Below are positions 27,257 through 35,385 of a DNA stretch of 64,000 nucleotides, piece after piece. The notes under the pieces were generated by a model. It was not told the DNA's origin. It worked only from the letters and a program-made list of their open reading frames with translations, and did not search any database. The position numbers were made by a program, and so were the translations under genes. Source of the DNA: Candidatus Neomicrothrix sp. UBA2517. Lineage in GTDB: Bacteria; Actinomycetota; Acidimicrobiia; Acidimicrobiales; UBA8592. How positions within the stretch are numbered: position 1 is the first letter of the stretch; the number at the start of each line of letters is the position of its first letter. The stretch is taken from positions 1 to 64,000 of the forward strand of contig DDNP01000025.1 of NCBI GenBank assembly GCA_002341185.1, given 5' to 3'.

Positions 27257-28774
27257 TTAACCCGCTATCAATTCTGGAATCGCTCTTTGGACCATTTCCA
27301 GAAGGGGTTCTGGCCAAATACCCAAGAACATCGTGACGACTACTGCGATGCCTAGAACTATCTTGATTTCATTTGGGATGTGAATATTTTCATTCTCTTC
27401 GCTTTCCTCTGGCTTTGTTAGCCATACTTTTACAAGAATTCTTAAGTATAGAAAAGCTCCAATTACCGCTGTAATCATTGCGACAACGGCGAGTATGTAT
27501 GAACTTTCTTCTACCGCTGCTTCAATGACATAAAATTTAGCGAAGAACCCAGATGTAAGAGGGATTCCGGCTTGGCCTAAAAGGAAGATTGTGAATGCTA
27601 TACCGAGGAGTGGTTTTTTCGTAGCTAGACCTGCCACCGAATCTAGGCTTGTTCGTGTTCCACAATCTCCAGCATTTAATGCTATGACTGTGAAGCTACC
27701 AATGACCATAAACGCGTAAGTTGCTAGATAGAAAAGAACCGCTTTAACACCTTGGTCCGAAGCAGCTTGAGTCCCAACTAGAAGATACCCAGCGTGGCTT
27801 ATAGAAGAATAAGCCAACATACGCTTCAAGTCAGTTTGTACGATTGCTAGTAGCGATCCAGTTAGTAATGTAGCGATTGCAATTGCATAGATAGCAGGTT
27901 GCCAGTCAGCCCGATATTCTCCGAGTGTAACGTAAAGTACTCTCAGGATTGCCGCAAATCCTGCTGCTTTAACTACGGAAGCCATGAATGCAACAAACGG
28001 AGTCGGTGAACCTTGATAGACATCTGGCGACCAAAAGTGGAATGGCACTGCTGAGACTTTGAATGCCAGGCCAACGATTAATAAAGCTAGAGATGCAAGT
28101 AAGAGGGTATCATTTGTCAATTCAACGTCTTGAGTGAAATTTTTGATTGCTGAAAATGATGTGGACCCAGTAGCTCCATAAAGTAGAGCTATTCCGTATA
28201 GTAAGAATCCCGAAGCGAATGCTCCAAGAACGAAATATTTGAGACCTGCTTCTTGCGACTGAATTCGCCTCGAATTCATGGCAGCCAGTATGTAGGAGGA
28301 TATTGACAGGACTTCGATGCCTAGGAAGAGAATTATGAAGTCATTTGCTCCTGCCATGATAATTCCACCAGTAGCTGCAAGGAGCATCAGAACATACGGT
28401 TCTGGCCCATCTATTTTTTCTCTTTTAAGAAAAGTTTCTGCTAATGGAGAAATAAGAATTAAGCAGACCGTAATCAACATTGTTACAAATATTGAGAATC
28501 CATCTACGCCAAATGCACCTGCGAGAGTTGAGTAGGGGCCTTCGGATTTATTTTGTACTTTATCCCATAGGGAGAATGTGCTGCTTAGTGCGGCAACGGC
28601 AGCTAGTTGGGTGTAAATCGAAGAAAATTTATTGGTTACTCTCTTTGGGAAAAGCGAACAAATAGTTAGTAACAATACTCCTGCTGTGGCAAGAATAATT
28701 ATGGGTAATAATCCAGTCCAAGCTACGGATGGTGTTTGTATCGACTCATGGGCTAACACGTTTATTGCGCTCAT
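27257..28774 (-). CDS. nuoN: NADH-quinone oxidoreductase subunit N (14-subunit complex)
   Basis: An antiporter-like subunit, 505 residues and about 14 helices. It has ILFLGIEVLSISSYILAA with the helix-5 glutamate, FHFWSPDVYQGSPTPFVAFMA, and YSSISHAGYLLVGTQAA. It is only moderately similar to the paralogue at 16289-17821, so the two complexes diverged long ago rather than by recent duplication. It overlaps nuoM by 4 nt (ATGA) and ends operon 2, 193 nt upstream of nuoA of operon 1. Confidence 0.95.
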   Translation of the reverse strand: MSAINVLAHESIQTPSVAWTGLLPIIILATAGVLLLTICSLFPKRVTNKFSSIYTQLAAVAALSSTFSLWDKVQNKSEGPYSTLAGAFGVDGFSIFVTMLITVCLILISPLAETFLKREKIDGPEPYVLMLLAATGGIIMAGANDFIILFLGIEVLSISSYILAAMNSRRIQSQEAGLKYFVLGAFASGFLLYGIALLYGATGSTSFSAIKNFTQDVELTNDTLLLASLALLIVGLAFKVSAVPFHFWSPDVYQGSPTPFVAFMASVVKAAGFAAILRVLYVTLGEYRADWQPAIYAIAIATLLTGSLLAIVQTDLKRMLAYSSISHAGYLLVGTQAASDQGVKAVLFYLATYAFMVIGSFTVIALNAGDCGTRTSLDSVAGLATKKPLLGIAFTIFLLGQAGIPLTSGFFAKFYVIEAAVEESSYILAVVAMITAVIGAFLYLRILVKVWLTKPEESEENENIHIPNEIKIVLGIAVVVTMFLGIWPEPLLEMVQRAIPELIAG

Positions 28775-30468
28775 TCGTGATCTCCTGAGTGGCTTTCATT
28801 CTCATGGTCAGATTCATGATCATGGTGATTGTCGTGATGCGAATCACCATATTTATCGTAAGAATGTGACTCATGAGTTTCCTTTAATAAATCACTAAAG
28901 GTGGTTCGGTTTTGAGTGGTTGGTACTGGTTCTGTGAACGATCCATCTTCAATTGTTTCTTCAATGTGGGAAACAAGTTTGTCAACAGCTGGTTCAATGC
29001 GATCAAGCATTGGTTTAGGGTAAATCCCCAAAAAGACAATAGCCACGATTAAGGGCAATAATGTTAGGCGTTCCCAGTTAGTGAGGTCCTTTGTTGGTTC
29101 ATCCTCTGAGATTTGAGGGCCATGGAATACACGCTGGTACGCCCAGAGTAGGTAAAGTGCTGCAAGGATTACCCCTGTTGCAGCAACAACTGCCCACCAC
29201 CTGTTTGCTGTAAATGTTCCAAGAAGTATGAGGAATTCTCCTACGAATCCATTAAGCCCTGGTAGTCCTATAGACGACAGCATTACAAGTGTGAAGACTC
29301 CAGCGAGTACTGGTGCAGATTTCTGGATGCCACTGAGTTCGGAAATCTGACGTGTGTGTTTTCTTTCGTAGATGATGCCAACGAGCATGAATAGGGCACC
29401 TGTTGAAAGTCCGTGGTTAATCATTTGCACAGTTGCGCCTTGAATACCTTGAGTGTTAAGCGCAAAGGTACCCAGAATTATGAACCCTAGATGTGCAATT
29501 GATGAGTACGCAACAAGTCGCTTAAGGTCTCTTTGCATGGTCGCAACTATTGCACCATAAACGATTCCAATCACTCCTAGGGTTAAGAATAGGGGTGCGA
29601 AGAAGTGGGAGGCTTCTGGGAACAGGAAAAGTCCGAAACGGATGAAGCCGTATGTTCCAAGTTTTAACATAACACCTGCGAGTATGACTGAGCCTGCAGT
29701 CGGTGCTTCTGTATGAGCGTCGGGTAGCCATGTATGAACAGGGAATAGCGGAACTTTTACAGCAAAGGCTATAGCGAAGCCGAGGAAAAGAAGCCTTGAA
29801 GTATTTGTTGCGATTGCAGGATTTGTAGCGATTTCTAGAAGGTTGAAGGTGAGTTCAGAATCACTGTTCTGTGCATGAAGAACAGCTAATGAAACAATGC
29901 TGACTAGCATTAAAGCAGATCCAAACATTGTGTATAGGAAGAACTTTGTTGCTGCATATTGTGCGTTTCCATGTCCCCATTTACCTATAAGGAAATACAT
30001 GGGGATCAGCACAATTTCAAAGAAAACGAAGAACATGAAGAGATCTAAGGATACGAATACTCCCATACATCCTGTCTGTAAGAGTTGAATCCAAATGTAG
30101 TAAGCCTTGTGATCGTGTTTGGGGTCTATTGCAATAACGACGAATGGAAACAGTAATCCGGTTAAGACCACTAGGAAGAGGGAAATTCCATCAATACCTG
30201 CGAACCAATCGATTCCGAGGCTCTTGATCCACGTTTGCTGAGAAATGAATTGGAATTCTCCATTTGTTTCAAAAGCAGTCAGTAACCAAACGGAAATTGC
30301 TCCTGTTACGCCAGTGAAAATAGTAGCTAACATTTTGTGCACACCAATGCGCGCGTTTGGTGTTAGCGCTACAGCTATTGCTCCAAAAACTGGTAGGAGT
30401 ACGAGAACGGGTATGGTCTGAAACGTTGTCTGAGTTTGTGATGCAGCTAACAAGCTTGAAAATGTCAT
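28771..30468 (-). CDS. nuoM: NADH-quinone oxidoreductase subunit M (14-subunit complex), His-rich tail
   Basis: An antiporter-like subunit, 565 residues. Diagnostic stretches are FFVFFEIVLIPMYFLIGKWG, FPVHTWLPDAHTEAPTAGSV and YSSIAHLGFIILG. After the last helix (about residue 495) there is a hydrophilic tail whose final 34 residues (532-565) contain ten histidines and many Asp/Glu/Ser. Such a stretch could bind Zn, Ni or Cu, but it may also be neutral drift. The paralogue at 17825-19468 lacks it. It starts within one base of the nuoL stop. Confidence 0.95.
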   Translation of the reverse strand: MTFSSLLAASQTQTTFQTIPVLVLLPVFGAIAVALTPNARIGVHKMLATIFTGVTGAISVWLLTAFETNGEFQFISQQTWIKSLGIDWFAGIDGISLFLVVLTGLLFPFVVIAIDPKHDHKAYYIWIQLLQTGCMGVFVSLDLFMFFVFFEIVLIPMYFLIGKWGHGNAQYAATKFFLYTMFGSALMLVSIVSLAVLHAQNSDSELTFNLLEIATNPAIATNTSRLLFLGFAIAFAVKVPLFPVHTWLPDAHTEAPTAGSVILAGVMLKLGTYGFIRFGLFLFPEASHFFAPLFLTLGVIGIVYGAIVATMQRDLKRLVAYSSIAHLGFIILGTFALNTQGIQGATVQMINHGLSTGALFMLVGIIYERKHTRQISELSGIQKSAPVLAGVFTLVMLSSIGLPGLNGFVGEFLILLGTFTANRWWAVVAATGVILAALYLLWAYQRVFHGPQISEDEPTKDLTNWERLTLLPLIVAIVFLGIYPKPMLDRIEPAVDKLVSHIEETIEDGSFTEPVPTTQNRTTFSDLLKETHESHSYDKYGDSHHDNHHDHESDHENESHSGDHE

Positions 30469-32420
30469 CAGAAGCCCATCCTTGATACGAAATAGGCAAT
30501 AACTGCGACTGCTCCTATGAACATGCCCAACGCATAGCTTCTAATGAGACCTGTTTGGAGGCTCCGCATTTTAGTACTGATACGTTGCGTTACTTTTCCT
30601 ACTCCATTTACTGCTCCATCAATAATCCTTTGGTCAAACAGGGTTGTGGCCTCAAAACTTTTCCGTCCGGGTCCGCCCATAAAATTACTGACCGTTGAAT
30701 CAAATCTCCATGCTTCTTCAAGTATGGAATGTTCAATTTGCTTGGCTAGGGAACGGTTTTTTAAATACACGAATGCTGCAGCTAAAACTCCTGTGGTAGC
30801 TCCTACTATTGCAATTATCGCAAGAATCCATTTTGTTTGACTTGAGGCAGTTACATGGACTTCATTTCCAAAGAGTATTGGTTCGAGCCAATGTTCCAAA
30901 TGCTTTGTGTCATAACTGAAGGGAAGATTTAATAGTCCGGCAACAGCAGCTAATCCGGAGAGAATCACGAGAGGTATCCACATAACGGTTGGGGATTCAT
31001 GAGGCGCTATTTGGTGTGTGTCATCGTCTGTGTCTGATTCTGTTTCCTCTTTTCCTTCTGTTTCTCCGTGTTCTGAAATCCCCCACTTCTTTTCTCCGAA
31101 GAAAGTCATGAATACGAGTCTGCTCATGTAGAACGCTGTCATTATTGCAGCGAGAAGTAGCATTGCCCATGCAACTTTATTTTCGTTCCATGCTGCTAAC
31201 AGAACTTCATCTTTTGACCAGAAACCTGAAAATGGGGGGATGCCGGCTATTGCTAGCCAACCTATGATGAAAGTGAAAGCTGTGATAGGCATTGCTTTTC
31301 GAAGCGCACCGTATTTGCGCATATCTTGTTCATGATGCATTCCATGGATGACAGAACCAGCACCGAGGAATAAGAGTGCTTTGAAGAAAGCATGGGTAAT
31401 CATATGAAAGATTGCAGCAACATATAACCCTGAGCCCACCGCTACAAACATGAACCCAAGTTGGCTAACTGTTGAGTATGCAAGTACTTTCTTGATATCA
31501 TTTTGCGCTACAGCCGCAGTCGCTGCGAATAAAGCTGTAAAGAGCCCGATGATCCAAATCATATCTATGGACCACCCTGCTGCTTCTGCTAGTACGGGAT
31601 TCATTCGTGTTAAGAGATAAACGCCTGAAGTTACCATTGTCGCTGCATGTATGAGGGCCGATACTGGTGTCGGTCCTGCCATTGCGTCAGGGAGCCAAAG
31701 ATAGAGGGGGAATTGTGCTGATTTCCCTGCGGCTCCTATAAAGAGCATCGCAACTATTCCTGTAGCTGTGGTCTGGGTTAAGGCATCTGCTTCGATTACA
31801 GAGGAGAATATATCGCTGTATTTCAAAGACCCAATATTGAAGAATAGAAGGAACATTGCGATCATAAAGCCCCAATCCCCAACCCGATTTGTGACGAAAG
31901 CTTTTTTCCCTGCTGTTGCGTTTGCAGGTTCTTCGTGCCAAAAGGAAATGAGGAAATACGAGCAGGCACCTACTCCTTCCCATCCAAGGAAAGTAATAAG
32001 TAAGTTATCACCGAGTACAAGCATGAGCATTGCGAATACGAAGAGATTAAGGTACAGGAAGAATTTAGAAAAATTTGGATCACCATGCATGTAGCCAATT
32101 GCATACATATGGATGAGGGCACCTACACCGGTTACGAACAAGACCATAGATATTGATAAAGGGTCTGCTAAAAAACCGAGTCCGACAGTTAGTTCTCCGG
32201 ATGGGATCCACTCAAAAAGGGTTATTTCATAAACGCGTTCTTCGGGTGGTTTTGATGCCATACCAAAAAAAACTGCTAATGCTGAAAGGAAGGATCCGCT
32301 GACAGTGGCTGTGGCTAACCAACCCGCTTGAGGTTCTCCGAGACGTCTTCCGAAAGTAAGAAGAAGAGTGAATCCAATCAGAGGAAAGGCAGGAATGAGC
32401 CAGACGAGATTAGTCATCAT
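30468..32420 (-). CDS. nuoL: NADH-quinone oxidoreductase subunit L (14-subunit complex)
   Basis: The distal pump subunit, 650 residues. It shows LGWEGVGACSYFLISFW, LYLWLPDAMAGPTPVSALIHAATMVTSG and the YSTVSQLGFMFVAVGSG helix, then the lateral helix and final TM. A cytoplasm- or periplasm-exposed loop at about 444-475 is rich in Glu, Asp and Thr (HGETEGKEETESDTDDDTHQ). Start: [17 protein letters not shown], overlapping the end of nuoK. Confidence 0.95.
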   Translation of the reverse strand: MMTNLVWLIPAFPLIGFTLLLTFGRRLGEPQAGWLATATVSGSFLSALAVFFGMASKPPEERVYEITLFEWIPSGELTVGLGFLADPLSISMVLFVTGVGALIHMYAIGYMHGDPNFSKFFLYLNLFVFAMLMLVLGDNLLITFLGWEGVGACSYFLISFWHEEPANATAGKKAFVTNRVGDWGFMIAMFLLFFNIGSLKYSDIFSSVIEADALTQTTATGIVAMLFIGAAGKSAQFPLYLWLPDAMAGPTPVSALIHAATMVTSGVYLLTRMNPVLAEAAGWSIDMIWIIGLFTALFAATAAVAQNDIKKVLAYSTVSQLGFMFVAVGSGLYVAAIFHMITHAFFKALLFLGAGSVIHGMHHEQDMRKYGALRKAMPITAFTFIIGWLAIAGIPPFSGFWSKDEVLLAAWNENKVAWAMLLLAAIMTAFYMSRLVFMTFFGEKKWGISEHGETEGKEETESDTDDDTHQIAPHESPTVMWIPLVILSGLAAVAGLLNLPFSYDTKHLEHWLEPILFGNEVHVTASSQTKWILAIIAIVGATTGVLAAAFVYLKNRSLAKQIEHSILEEAWRFDSTVSNFMGGPGRKSFEATTLFDQRIIDGAVNGVGKVTQRISTKMRSLQTGLIRSYALGMFIGAVAVIAYFVSRMGF

Positions 32421-32737
32421 TAGCCTCTCAATACCGAAACTTCATCAACTGAAGCTTTAGGCCTTCTGCGCATCACTGCAACGACTATGGCTAATCCGAT
32501 TACTACTTCGGCTGCAGCAACCACAAGAACAAACAATACAGACAGTTGCCCTCCGAGGTCACCCATTTCCTTCCCGAAACTTATGAAAGCTAGATTGGCA
32601 GCGTTTAACATTAGTTCAATACACATGAACATAACTAGGGGATTTCGTCGTATTAACAATCCACCTGCACCAATAGTAAATAGAAGTGCCGATAGGGCAA
32701 GGTAATATTCAGGTCCAATTGATAATCCGAAAATCAT
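32420..32737 (-). CDS. nuoK: NADH-quinone oxidoreductase subunit K (14-subunit complex)
   Basis: A 105-residue three-helix subunit with [22 protein letters not shown], which carries the membrane-embedded glutamate in the CIEL motif, and [20 protein letters not shown] for the second one. It overlaps nuoJ upstream and nuoL downstream by 1-4 nt. Confidence 0.95.
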   Translation of the reverse strand: MIFGLSIGPEYYLALSALLFTIGAGGLLIRRNPLVMFMCIELMLNAANLAFISFGKEMGDLGGQLSVLFVLVVAAAEVVIGLAIVVAVMRRRPKASVDEVSVLRG

Positions 32738-33477
32738 TCGCTGGAGACCTCAGTTTCATCTGTCACTTCGGTTTCAGAATCATTGGGCTTCGTGTCATCT
32801 GCTGTATCGCTATGTTCACTTCCTATTGCTTCGAGATTAATGTTCTTTGAATCATCTTTGTAAATGGATGGAGGGTCTTCATCTGGAAGAGGTTCAAATT
32901 CTCCCTTTGGTCTTCGTGTTAGGACTACAGCTCCGACTACACCAATAGTAAGTAGAAGTGCAGTTATTTCTAAAGCAAAAACGTAGCGCGTTGAAAAGAG
33001 AGCACGTCCAATATCTTTGATATTTTGGTCGGGGTTAACCCCGTCGTTTGTATGTACATGATCACTATTAATCGCTGTTCCGCCCTCGTATGTGGACTTT
33101 TGTGCATTTTCTGAGGGGACTCCTGTAACGTCACCTGAAAATGCAACGCCTATGAGTGCACCGAGAACAAGAATTCCACCGACTGCGAGTGTTGCAATTT
33201 GTCTTTGGCCTATGATTGGATCTGTTTTTATGCTTTCAGCTCGATCAACACCCAAGAGCATGATGACAAACAAAAACAGAATTACTATGGCTCCGGCATA
33301 TACGATGACTTGCACTGCTGCTAGAAAATATGCTTCAAGATTAATGAAATGAATTGCTACTCCAAATAATGTAGCGACGAGAGATAAGGCAGCGTGAACT
33401 GGATTCTTTAGTAAGACAACACCACATGCCCCAGCGAGAGAGACGATAGCTGCTATGAAGAATGTGACAGCTTCCAC
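32734..33477 (-). CDS. nuoJ: NADH-quinone oxidoreductase subunit J (14-subunit complex), with long acidic tail
   Basis: A membrane subunit of 247 residues, some 80 longer than its paralogue at 22086-22583. Five helices are predicted, with the signature [22 protein letters not shown] soluble loop at about 115-150 and a strongly acidic C-terminal tail (about 190-247, rich in Asp, Glu, Ser, Thr) make up the extra length. Its start overlaps the nuoI stop by one base. Confidence 0.94.
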   Translation of the reverse strand: MEAVTFFIAAIVSLAGACGVVLLKNPVHAALSLVATLFGVAIHFINLEAYFLAAVQVIVYAGAIVILFLFVIMLLGVDRAESIKTDPIIGQRQIATLAVGGILVLGALIGVAFSGDVTGVPSENAQKSTYEGGTAINSDHVHTNDGVNPDQNIKDIGRALFSTRYVFALEITALLLTIGVVGAVVLTRRPKGEFEPLPDEDPPSIYKDDSKNINLEAIGSEHSDTADDTKPNDSETEVTDETEVSSE

Positions 33478-34115
33478 TATTGCTCCCCTTGCGTTTCTTC
33501 AGGCCCAATATTTTGTGTTGCTTCAGATGGGCGAACTCCATACCCAAGTTCTCCGGCCCATTGAATTTTGCCTTGGTAGCTTGCGGAGCCGGAAGGCGAG
33601 GTTGCTCGCATCCATTCTGACGTAAATTCGTCTTCTCCAGGGCGCCAATCTTCCCATGGCAAATGCCTAGGTCTTCCGCTGTCATCAACAACGAGTTCAT
33701 CTTTCGTATAGATAGCTTGTTTGCGGTCAGTGAATGAAAATTCAAAGAGCTTCGTTTCAGTTATTGCTTGTGTAGGGCATGCTTCAACGCATAGGTCACA
33801 ATGAATGCAGCGTAGATAGTTTATTTCATAAATAAAGCCAAATCTTTCTCCTGGTGAGGTTGGATCATCTGGGTTATTATCGGCGCCGCGAACATAGATG
33901 CAATTAGCCGGACAAACACTTGCGCAGAGTTCACAACCTATGCATTTTTCCATGCCATCTTCATAGCGATTTAAGACATGTCTTCCGTGCAGACGTTTTG
34001 GTTTGTTTCTCTTTTCTTCAGGGTAGTTTGTTGTGACAACTTCACCCGATTCTGAAGCGTGGTTAAGTTTTCCAAGCGTTACGGCAAAGCCTTTAAAAAA
34101 GTTAAGGATACTCAT
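33477..34115 (-). CDS. nuoI: NADH-quinone oxidoreductase subunit I (14-subunit complex)
   Basis: A 212-residue ferredoxin-like subunit that carries clusters N6a and N6b. Motifs are CIGCELCASVCP (about 57-68) and CIHCDLCVEACP (about 101-112). Two further conserved segments follow, ANCIYVRGADNN after the first and TETKLFEFSFTDRKQAIYTK after the second. The C-terminal 60 residues are a Trp- and Pro-rich extension typical of actinobacterial NuoI. It lies 46 nt after nuoH. Confidence 0.95.
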   Translation of the reverse strand: MSILNFFKGFAVTLGKLNHASESGEVVTTNYPEEKRNKPKRLHGRHVLNRYEDGMEKCIGCELCASVCPANCIYVRGADNNPDDPTSPGERFGFIYEINYLRCIHCDLCVEACPTQAITETKLFEFSFTDRKQAIYTKDELVVDDSGRPRHLPWEDWRPGEDEFTSEWMRATSPSGSASYQGKIQWAGELGYGVRPSEATQNIGPEETQGEQ

Positions 34116-34161
34116 CAGATTCCCTCCGAATAGTTAGGAAAGTAGTACGAAATAAATATCT

Positions 34162-35385
34162 TCATCCGAATACCTCTTCTCCTTCTATTTCTCTCTTGTG
34201 CTTTCCAATAGCAATAGATTTCATAAGTAAACCTGCGAAGAAAGTTAAGGTTACGACGCTGATTATGAGAATAAGGAGTTGGGATAAACCACTGTCATAA
34301 CCTCGATCTTTGAATACATCGAGAGTTGCTAGAAGCATGACCCAACCGAGTGCTAACGGGATGAGCATTTTCCATCCGAAGTCCATGAGTTGGTCATATC
34401 TTGGCCGAGGAAGTGTCCCTCGCATCCATACAAAGACTGATGCGAAGATAAATACTTTTCCGATAAACCACAATAAGCCCCAAAACCATGCTGGACCTAA
34501 TGGTGGATAATAACCGCTAGGCCCGCCGAAGAACAAAGTCACCATCACTCCTGACATGGTGATGACATTCATGAATTCAGCCATAAAAAAGAGAGCGAAT
34601 CTGATAGAGCTGTATTCTGTGTGAAAACCGCCCACCAGTTCTTGTTCAGCTTCGACGAGGTCAAATGGAGGGGTGTTTAGCTCAGCTGTTGTAGCAATGA
34701 AGAAGACAAAGAATGGAACAAATCCTGTTACTACAAGTCCCCAGTCAGTGATTCCTCCGCTTTGATTTAATGCAATGCTGTGAGTTGAGAGTGTTCCTGT
34801 TTTCATTAGCACCGCAACTAAAGCAAGTCCTAAGGCTGCCTCATACGACACCATCTGTGCTGAAGCTCGGACGGATCCTAATAATGGGTATTTTGATCCG
34901 GAAGACCAGCCAGCGAGCATGATGCCGTATACAGCTATTGATGACATTGCAAGAACGAATAATATTCCGATATGCGGGTCAGCCAACTGAACAAAAGTTT
35001 TATTACCAAACCACGTAACTGTTCCATCTCCTCCGCTACTGAAGTCTCCGGCAACAGGAACAACAGTAAAAACAAGCAAGGCCGGAACAATTGAGAAGAA
35101 AGGAGCTAACTTGAATACGAATTTGTCTGATTTGTTCGGGATTAAATCTTCTTTAAAGAAGAGTTTGATCCCATCAGCGAGTGTTTGCAGGATACCGAAA
35201 GGGCCTGCACGACTGGGCCCTATTCTATTTTGCATATCAGAGATAAATTTTCTCATCCACCAGATATAGAGCATGACTGTTACTAGTAGGACTCCAAATG
35301 CGACAACGACTTTGAGGATAACTATTAGTAAAATTTCAAGGGTTCCGGCGTCACCTAGAAATAATGGGTCGAGCGCGAATAGCAT
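34162..35385 (-). CDS. nuoH: NADH-quinone oxidoreductase subunit H (14-subunit complex)
   Basis: The quinone-tunnel subunit, 407 residues with about nine helices. Signatures are NRIGPSRAGPFGILQTLADG, AGWSSGSKYPLLGSVRASAQ and PFDLVEAEQELVGGFHTEYSS. It is longer than the paralogue at 23172-24209 because of an extra C-terminal helix and a basic tail. It begins directly after the nuoG stop. Confidence 0.95.
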   Translation of the reverse strand: MLFALDPLFLGDAGTLEILLIVILKVVVAFGVLLVTVMLYIWWMRKFISDMQNRIGPSRAGPFGILQTLADGIKLFFKEDLIPNKSDKFVFKLAPFFSIVPALLVFTVVPVAGDFSSGGDGTVTWFGNKTFVQLADPHIGILFVLAMSSIAVYGIMLAGWSSGSKYPLLGSVRASAQMVSYEAALGLALVAVLMKTGTLSTHSIALNQSGGITDWGLVVTGFVPFFVFFIATTAELNTPPFDLVEAEQELVGGFHTEYSSIRFALFFMAEFMNVITMSGVMVTLFFGGPSGYYPPLGPAWFWGLLWFIGKVFIFASVFVWMRGTLPRPRYDQLMDFGWKMLIPLALGWVMLLATLDVFKDRGYDSGLSQLLILIISVVTLTFFAGLLMKSIAIGKHKREIEGEEVFG

